DNA of 64,000 bases from Dyella halodurans (GTDB lineage: Bacteria; Pseudomonadota; Gammaproteobacteria; Xanthomonadales; Rhodanobacteraceae). This document shows positions 59,051 to 64,000 of this stretch, piece after piece. Every line of letters begins with the position of its first letter. The stretch's first letter is position 1. Both the position numbers and the translations under genes were made by a program. The stretch lies in assembly GCF_026283925.1 (NCBI RefSeq), contig NZ_JAPDPF010000002.1, positions 248,001-312,000 of the forward strand. Direction: 5' to 3'. The notes below the pieces were generated by a model. The model ran no database searches. It saw only the letters and a list, made by a program, of their open reading frames with translations, and had not been told where the DNA came from.

Positions 59051-59725
59051 ATGAAGATTCTCATGGTACTCACTTCTCACGATATCCTGGGCAACACCGG
59101 TCGCAAGACCGGTTTTTGGCTAGAGGAATTTGCCTCCCCGTATTTTGTCTTCACCGATGCGGGGGTCACGGTAACCGTGGTGTCCCCGAAAGGCGGCCAG
59201 CCTCCCATCGACCCCAAGAGTGACGACCCCAACAATCAGACGCCAGCGCAGACTCGCTTCAAGGCGGATAAGAAGGCCATGGCGGTGCTGGCCAGCACGC
59301 TACGCCTCGACTCCGTCTCGTCCAAGGATTTCGACACGGTGTTTTATTCCGGCGGACACGGCCCCATGTGGGACCTCGCGGAGGATCCCGTTTCCGTCAA
59401 ATTGATCGAGTCGTTCTATGACAGCGGAAAACCGGTCGCCGCGGTTTGCCATGCCCCGGGCGTGCTGCGACATGTGAAGTACAAAGGGGAGTCGATCGTG
59501 AAGGGAAAACGCGTTTCAGGATTCACCAATACCGAGGAAGAGGCGGTCCAGCTGACCAAGGTTGTGCCGTTCCTGGTCGAGGATGAATTGAAGCGGCTCG
59601 GTGGCTACTTTCAGAAGACCGATGACTGGCATCCGTTCGCCGTCGTCGATGGTCGCCTCATTACGGGTCAGAATCCTGCCTCTTCGACAATGACAGCCGA
59701 GGCGCTGCTCAGCATCATGAAATGA
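59051..59725 (+). CDS. DJ-1/PfpI-family protein (Hsp31-like)
   Basis: 224 residues from ATG 59051 with GGAGGA upstream. The nucleophile elbow AVCHAPGVL holds Cys and His, and EEF in FWLEEFASPYFVF is the expected Glu, matching the class of DJ-1 proteins of type 1 glutamine amidotransferase-like fold and of Hsp31/YDR533C. The role in stress protection or glyoxalase-type chemistry is inferred. It is not clearly linked to its neighbours. Confidence 0.9.
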   Translation: MKILMVLTSHDILGNTGRKTGFWLEEFASPYFVFTDAGVTVTVVSPKGGQPPIDPKSDDPNNQTPAQTRFKADKKAMAVLASTLRLDSVSSKDFDTVFYSGGHGPMWDLAEDPVSVKLIESFYDSGKPVAAVCHAPGVLRHVKYKGESIVKGKRVSGFTNTEEEAVQLTKVVPFLVEDELKRLGGYFQKTDDWHPFAVVDGRLITGQNPASSTMTAEALLSIMK

Positions 59726-60081
59726 TGTCCGCCGAGAGTGAAGACCAGGGCCAGGTGGTCTTCAGGCGCGAGCGCGGCCCGGATCGCTGATGACGACGTG
59801 GGCCGTGGCGATCGTCATGGGCACTCTGTAATGTCACGTTGCAGATTCCGCACGGCGTCCCAGGTTTGCGGCACTCGACGCGGTCGTGAATGAATCGCAG
59901 GCTTGCCCGGCGACTGCCGAGTTCCGCTAGGCGAAGGAAAGGCGCTAGTCCGGCGGCGAGGGTGGAACGACTCGGTCCAGCTCATACGATGGTCTCGACG
60001 ATACCTTCGTGCAATGGCGCGTCCCTGAGGCTGGCGTTAAACGTGAGGACCCAGCGCAGGTGTCGGCGACAAGAGGCTGCT
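59726..60081. other. Intergenic region, no supported gene
   Basis: 356 bases between the DJ-1-like gene and the crotonase gene. The crotonase frame stays open through part of it (from 59890), with ATG codons at 59890 and 59989, but this stretch does not look like a protein. Confidence 0.4.
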
Positions 60082-60918
60082 TTGAACGCGACGACGAACT
60101 CCGCTCAGATTCGAGTTGCCAAGCGGTCGCCGGCCTATTGGCGGGTGACGATCGACAACCCGCCGCTCAACGTCATGGGGCCGCCGATGGTCGTGCAGTT
60201 CCATGCGCTCATCGACGCCCTCGAGGCCGATGAAAACGTGAAGGTCGTGGTCTTTGACAGCGCAGTGGATGGCTATTTCCTGAATCATTCCGACTTCGAG
60301 GCCAGGATCGAGGACCTGACCTCGCTGCCGGCCGGCCCGACCGGATTGCCGCAATGGCCGGACTTCCTCGTGCGGCTGACACGCGTGCCCGTCGTCTCCA
60401 TCGCGCTTATCCGCGGGCGGGCCACAGGCAATGGCAGCGAGCTCACCCTCGCCTGTGACATGAGTTTTGCCAGTCGAGAAAAAGCCATCATTTCCCAGTG
60501 GGAAGTGGGCGTGGGCCTGGTTGCCGGCGGCGGCCCCATGGCTCGGCTGCCCCAGCTCATCGGCCGCAACCGAGCGCTGGAGGTGCTTTTGAGTTCGGAG
60601 GACATCGGGGGCGACCAGGCCGAGGCCTATGGCTATGTCAATCGCGCCTTGCCCGATGCCGAGCTCGACGCGTTCGTGGAGGCGTTGGCGGCTCGCATCG
60701 CCAGGTTCGACAAATGGGCCATCGCCAACACCAAGCGCCTCGTCAACACCACGCTGCCGCCCGACGTCGAGCTCGGCGCCGGCTGGGACGCGTGCCTCGC
60801 ATCGATAGCACGGCCCGCCGCGCAGCGAAGCTTCAAGGCCTTGTTCGCGCTTGGATTCCATAAGCCGGGGGATGTCGAAGATCGGCTCGGCTATTACATA
60901 GGCCAGCTCGAGCGCTAG
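60082..60918 (+). CDS. Enoyl-CoA hydratase/isomerase-family (crotonase) protein
   Basis: About 278 residues from TTG 60082, with AGAGG five bases upstream. Crotonase-fold landmarks: ITIDNPPLNVMGPPM-type opening (VTIDNPPLNV), NHSDFEARI, IRGRATGNGSELTLACDMSFAS (oxyanion hole) and EVGVGLVAGGGPMARLPQLIGRNRAL. The substrate is unknown; the two catalytic Glu of enoyl-CoA hydratase are not both obvious (SQWEVGV). ATG 59989 would lengthen it by 31 residues. Next to an HbpS/GlcG-type gene 49 bases downstream. Confidence 0.85.
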   Translation: MNATTNSAQIRVAKRSPAYWRVTIDNPPLNVMGPPMVVQFHALIDALEADENVKVVVFDSAVDGYFLNHSDFEARIEDLTSLPAGPTGLPQWPDFLVRLTRVPVVSIALIRGRATGNGSELTLACDMSFASREKAIISQWEVGVGLVAGGGPMARLPQLIGRNRALEVLLSSEDIGGDQAEAYGYVNRALPDAELDAFVEALAARIARFDKWAIANTKRLVNTTLPPDVELGAGWDACLASIARPAAQRSFKALFALGFHKPGDVEDRLGYYIGQLER

Positions 60919-60967
60919 GTCAGCGTGCGACGCGGCCTCCCGCCGCTGCGGAAGAGGACGAACTCAT

Positions 60968-61357
60968 ATGGATCTGCTCACAACGGCCAAGGCGCTGGCC
61001 GAACGCGTGGAGGCCGAGGCGACGCGGGCCGGGGTCCCGGTTTCAGTCTGCGTCATCGACACCCATGGCAACCTCGTACTCCAGCATCGCATGAATGGTG
61101 CGCCGCTGTTCTCGCTGCAGATCTCCGAGCGCAAAGCCTATACGTCAGCGCTGATTGGGATACGCACCGCGGATCTGGTGCCGCTCACGCAACCGGGCCA
61201 GCCGCTGTTTCCGCTGCTCGCCCTGGCCGGGGGGCGCTACACCGCGATGGGCGGCGGCGTGCCGCTGTCGCAAGATGGCAGAGTATTTGCCGGCGTCGGC
61301 GTCAGTGGCGGCACGACCGAGCAAGACATCGCCATCGTCGAGGCGGCGGTCCGCTGA
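60968..61357 (+). CDS. GlcG/HbpS-family protein
   Basis: 129 residues from ATG 60968 with GAGGA upstream. The family pattern is present: VSVCVIDTHGNLVLQHRMNGAPLFSLQISERKAYTSAL, then RYTAMGGGVPL and VGVSGGTTEQDIAIVEAAV. HbpS members bind haem, others are linked to glycolate or diol metabolism. No signal peptide. Follows the crotonase gene, perhaps in an operon. Confidence 0.88.
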   Translation: MDLLTTAKALAERVEAEATRAGVPVSVCVIDTHGNLVLQHRMNGAPLFSLQISERKAYTSALIGIRTADLVPLTQPGQPLFPLLALAGGRYTAMGGGVPLSQDGRVFAGVGVSGGTTEQDIAIVEAAVR

Positions 61358-61494
61358 GGTGCGCTCCGGCGTCCGCCCAGGGCGCTGTCACGCCCCGTCG
61401 CGCCCGGCCCGCGGCTGCGAGGTGATGCGCCAATCCATGTAGGCGTAAGCTGATTCTCCCGCGGGCGCCAGACCCGCCAGCCGAGCACCTGGCC

Positions 61495-62463
61495 ATGTGC
61501 TACTCCGCCCAGATCGCCGCCGACTACGACAAGTTCGTGCGTGAATGGGGTGCCGTCATCAGCCTCAAGCGCTTCGTGGAGTTGTTCTGGGAGAAGCGCA
61601 AGGATGGCCAGTGGGTGAAGATCCCCAAGTCCATGCGGGAGGCGTTTCGAAAGCCCCACGGCGAGGATGACTTCGAACTCGCCAAGCTGGTCGCCGAAGG
61701 CGATCGCGAGCAGATCGAAAAGTATGAGGTCGAACTGCAGGCGCAAAACCAACGTCTGGCGAAGGCCGAGGCAGTCCTCGCCGGACCGAAGCCTACGAAG
61801 ACGGCCGCCAAGGATCGGGAGGTGGCCAGCAGAAAGATCCAGGCCGCTCAGCGCAACCTCGACGACATGCAGCGCAAACAGCTGCTCGACAAGGACTCAC
61901 GCATCTACCCGGGTCAATATGCGCCGGTGCTGATCGAAAAGGATGGCAAGCGCATCGTGGTGCCCATGCGTTACCAATGCCGGCTGCCTGGCTGGACCGA
62001 AGCGATGGAGCGGCAGAAGCCGGGAACCTATAACGCCAGACGGGACAATCTTGATAAGGCCTGGGGAAAGCTGTTTGGTCACCGTCACGGCATCATGATC
62101 GTGACCCGCTTCTACGAGAATGTGTCCCGCCACAAGATGGAGGGCAGGGAGCTGCGACCGGGCGAGCGGGAAGAAAACGTCGTGCTGGCGTTCGACCCGC
62201 AGCCGCCGCAGGAAATGCTGGTGGCGTGCTTATGGAACCTGTCGCCGGGTGGCGACCATGGCACTGACCTGTTCTCGTTTGCTGCGATCACGGACGAACC
62301 GCCACCCGAGATTTTGGCCGCCGGCCATGATCGGTGCATCGTGCCCATCAAATCGGAGCATGTAGACGCCTGGCTCAAGCCGGACCCGAACGATCTCGAG
62401 GCGCTATACGCGATACTCGACGATCGTGCCCGGCCGTATTACGAGCACCGCCTGGCCGCGTAA
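61495..62463 (+). CDS. SRAP (YedK/HMCES-type) protein with coiled-coil insertion
   Basis: 322 residues. SRAP proteins shield abasic sites in single-stranded DNA by crosslinking through Cys2, the first residue after Met: here MCYSAQIAA. Other active-site parts: NARRDNL (Asn), RFYENV (Glu) and AGHDRCIVPIKSEHVDAWL (His). E. coli YedK has 222 residues; here about 90 extra lie between the first strand and PMRYQC (about residues 45-150), helical and rich in Lys/Glu/Gln with coiled-coil character. Length suggests an ordinary long SRAP subgroup. No LexA box is seen. Confidence 0.9.
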   Translation: MCYSAQIAADYDKFVREWGAVISLKRFVELFWEKRKDGQWVKIPKSMREAFRKPHGEDDFELAKLVAEGDREQIEKYEVELQAQNQRLAKAEAVLAGPKPTKTAAKDREVASRKIQAAQRNLDDMQRKQLLDKDSRIYPGQYAPVLIEKDGKRIVVPMRYQCRLPGWTEAMERQKPGTYNARRDNLDKAWGKLFGHRHGIMIVTRFYENVSRHKMEGRELRPGEREENVVLAFDPQPPQEMLVACLWNLSPGGDHGTDLFSFAAITDEPPPEILAAGHDRCIVPIKSEHVDAWLKPDPNDLEALYAILDDRARPYYEHRLAA

Positions 62464-62566
62464 TCTTCGGCGCATCAGGCGATATGTTGGCGAAAGCGCT
62501 GGGGAAATCCGCGCGCTTCGCGCCACCGCCTGAGGGCGACCCTGGTTTGGAATCTACGGCGCCGAC

Positions 62567-63481
62567 CTAGGACGTTTCCGGGCTTTCATACCCGAGACGC
62601 TGCCGCAGCCGCGGCGTTGCAAAGTCCAGGAAAGCACGCAGCTTTAGCGGTACGTGGCGCTGCCGTGGATAGACCAGGCTGGCAGGCATGGGTGTCGGTT
62701 CGAAAGCCTGCAGCAGCCGCACCAGCACCCCGGAACGCAAGGCATCGGCAACCTGGTCCGAGAGGACGCGGGCAATGCCGGCATCGGCGATAGCGGCAAC
62801 GACCGCGGCCTCTGCTGCATTGACGATGAGGCGCGACGCTACCTGGACCACTTGCGCCGTTCGCTCGAAGCGAAACTCCCACCTGTCTGCGGCGGAGTAA
62901 CCCTCGTAGGTGATGCACTCGTGTGCGACCAGATCGTTAGGCTCCTTGGGGTAGCCGCGCGATGCCAGGTAGGCGGGGCTGGCGCACAGCACGCGACTGA
63001 TCAGTGCAATGCGCGTGGCGATGATGTCGCTGTCCGGAAGCTCGCCCAGGCGCACCGCGACATCGACATGTTCCTCGAGCAGGTTGCTGACGCGATCACT
63101 CAACTGGATGCGGGCACGGATTTCCGGATACGCCTGCAGAAACTCGACCAGCACGGGGACGACATGGTGGCGGCCGATGACCAGCGGCGCGCTGATGACC
63201 AACTCCCCCTGAGGCGCGCGATACTCGCCGGATGCCGTGCGCTCGGCTTCCACGAGGTCTTCCAGGATGCGCCGGCACGAGGCGACATACTCGCGGCCCG
63301 CATCGGTCAAGGTGAGCCGTCGCGTCCCTCGCAGCAACAGGCGGATGCGGAGGTGTTCCTCCAGGTCCGATACGCGGCGACTCACCGTGGCCAACGGTAG
63401 ATGCAGTTGGCGACTGGCGGCGGAAAGGCTGCCAGTGTCCACCGCCGCCAGCAGGATTCTCATTGCTTCGAGTCGGTCCAT
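62567..63481 (-). CDS. LysR-family transcriptional regulator
   Basis: 304 residues. N-terminal HTH: MDRLEAMRILLAAVDTGSLS then AASRQLHLPLATVSRRVSDLE; C-terminal periplasmic-binding-like effector domain (about 90-300). The closest described pattern is the AaeR/CrgA-like group (ASRQLHLPLATVSRRV). The effector is unknown. The divergent side (63482-64000) has no gene in this window, so the likely target is out of view. Confidence 0.93.
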   Translation of the reverse strand: MDRLEAMRILLAAVDTGSLSAASRQLHLPLATVSRRVSDLEEHLRIRLLLRGTRRLTLTDAGREYVASCRRILEDLVEAERTASGEYRAPQGELVISAPLVIGRHHVVPVLVEFLQAYPEIRARIQLSDRVSNLLEEHVDVAVRLGELPDSDIIATRIALISRVLCASPAYLASRGYPKEPNDLVAHECITYEGYSAADRWEFRFERTAQVVQVASRLIVNAAEAAVVAAIADAGIARVLSDQVADALRSGVLVRLLQAFEPTPMPASLVYPRQRHVPLKLRAFLDFATPRLRQRLGYESPETS

Positions 63482-64000
63482 GGCCTCTCACCTATGGAAG
63501 GGTTACGACCAAATTTAATCGTTAGTGAACTGACCTGGAAGGGTCTGGGCCCGCCACGTATCGTGCCAACCACGAAATAACCGAGGCCGGCCGGTGTCTT
63601 TGTCGAGCCGGGCAATGCAGGCTTCGTTGGGTGAGCGTGCTGACCCAGTCTCGCGGCCGTTTGCCCCAACCGAGTTCTCTTGGTCGGGTTCGGGAGCGCC
63701 ATGTATTGGCGGGACGTGCACGAACGCATCAGCGCCAATCGAATAAGTTTCTGCCGATTCGCTAACGCACGACAAGCACAACAAGGCGTTCACCGACGCA
63801 TCACAGCCTCGAGGATCCTGCTTGCCCGAATCGGCGGCCGGTTCTCATGCGCTGGTCTTGTTCGCCCCATCGTGTATGCACCAGATCGAGGCACATGCCG
63901 GGTGATTCACGTTTCCTTTATCGCCGTTTCATTATTCGTTTCAGACAAGTAACGATGTTCTTGCTCTTGGCCGCATGGATGCCCAGTGATCGTTGGCCGG
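63482..64000. other. Terminal gene-free region
   Basis: 519 bases after the LysR start. Minus-strand frames of about 90 codons (63460-63738, 63515-63793) look like shadows. An ATG at 63955 opens a frame that is still open at the edge but has no Shine-Dalgarno. No repeat is seen. Confidence 0.4.

Noticed and set aside
63955-64000. Possible start of a gene at the right edge (MFLLLAAWMPSDRWP)
   Set aside because: Only 15 codons are visible and no ribosome-binding site precedes it.

Overview
The window is high-GC chromosomal DNA of a gammaproteobacterium. The smc-zipA pair, the imuA-imuB-dnaE2 mutagenesis operon, the prfB frameshift site, a REP doublet with a GTAGGAGCGCACCCTGTG core and the general gene content point to Xanthomonadales (Lysobacterales), most likely Rhodanobacteraceae such as Dyella, Rhodanobacter or Luteibacter. 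That placement is inference; the window has no rRNA or tRNA gene to confirm it. I saw no insertion sequence, prophage or CRISPR array.

Layout. 1-5.3 kb: the 5' part of an AI-2E-type permease, then prfB (read through a +1 frameshift), a small exported protein, lysS with a strong terminator, a short YidC-like insertase, and a YciI-BolA pair. 5.4-13.6 kb: smc and zipA, a degenerate REP doublet, then two lipoproteins (phospholipase-D/cardiolipin-synthase type and an alpha/beta hydrolase). 13.6-16.1 kb: a cupin and an AhpD-like gene divergent from a MocR-type regulator, with repeated half-sites between them. 16.3-18.9 kb: an orphan antitoxin-like small protein and a three-gene iron operon (DUF3325, DUF3649, PepSY) behind a Fur-box-like sequence. 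19-24.7 kb: a UmuD-like peptidase, imuA, imuB and dnaE2, a complete damage-inducible translesion cassette.

24.7-36.5 kb is a mosaic of stress and accessory genes: GNAT acetyltransferase and two UspA genes with FNR/Anr-like boxes, a quinone oxidoreductase, a membrane-anchored metallo-beta-lactamase-fold hydrolase, a MASE1 sensor with a degenerate ATPase domain, OsmC, an orphan efflux outer-membrane factor, isochorismatase-like hydrolase, GNAT, and a YbiI-type zinc-finger protein. 36.7-44.3 kb: phosphoglucomutase, aldo/keto reductase and three envelope glycosyltransferases (GT9, then two ArnT-like GT39 proteins). 44.6-46.7 kb: a host-attachment-family protein, GNAT and acetoacetyl-CoA reductase.

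47.3-52.2 kb is a peroxide-defence block, katG, ahpC and ahpF, all on the minus strand, with an OxyR-like site before ahpC; oxyR itself is not present. 53-58.3 kb: an HD-domain protein divergent from a GlxA/AraC regulator, and a PAS histidine kinase - single-domain receiver - FixJ-type regulator operon. 59-63.5 kb: DJ-1-like protein, crotonase, HbpS/GlcG-like protein, a SRAP (YedK/HMCES) protein with a coiled-coil insertion, and a LysR regulator. The general theme is DNA-damage tolerance, oxidative stress, iron and envelope maintenance. The most notable observations are the UmuD-headed Imu operon, the matched/mismatched ArnT-like pair, the degenerate MASE1 sensor, the short YidC paralogue and several palindromic operator candidates.
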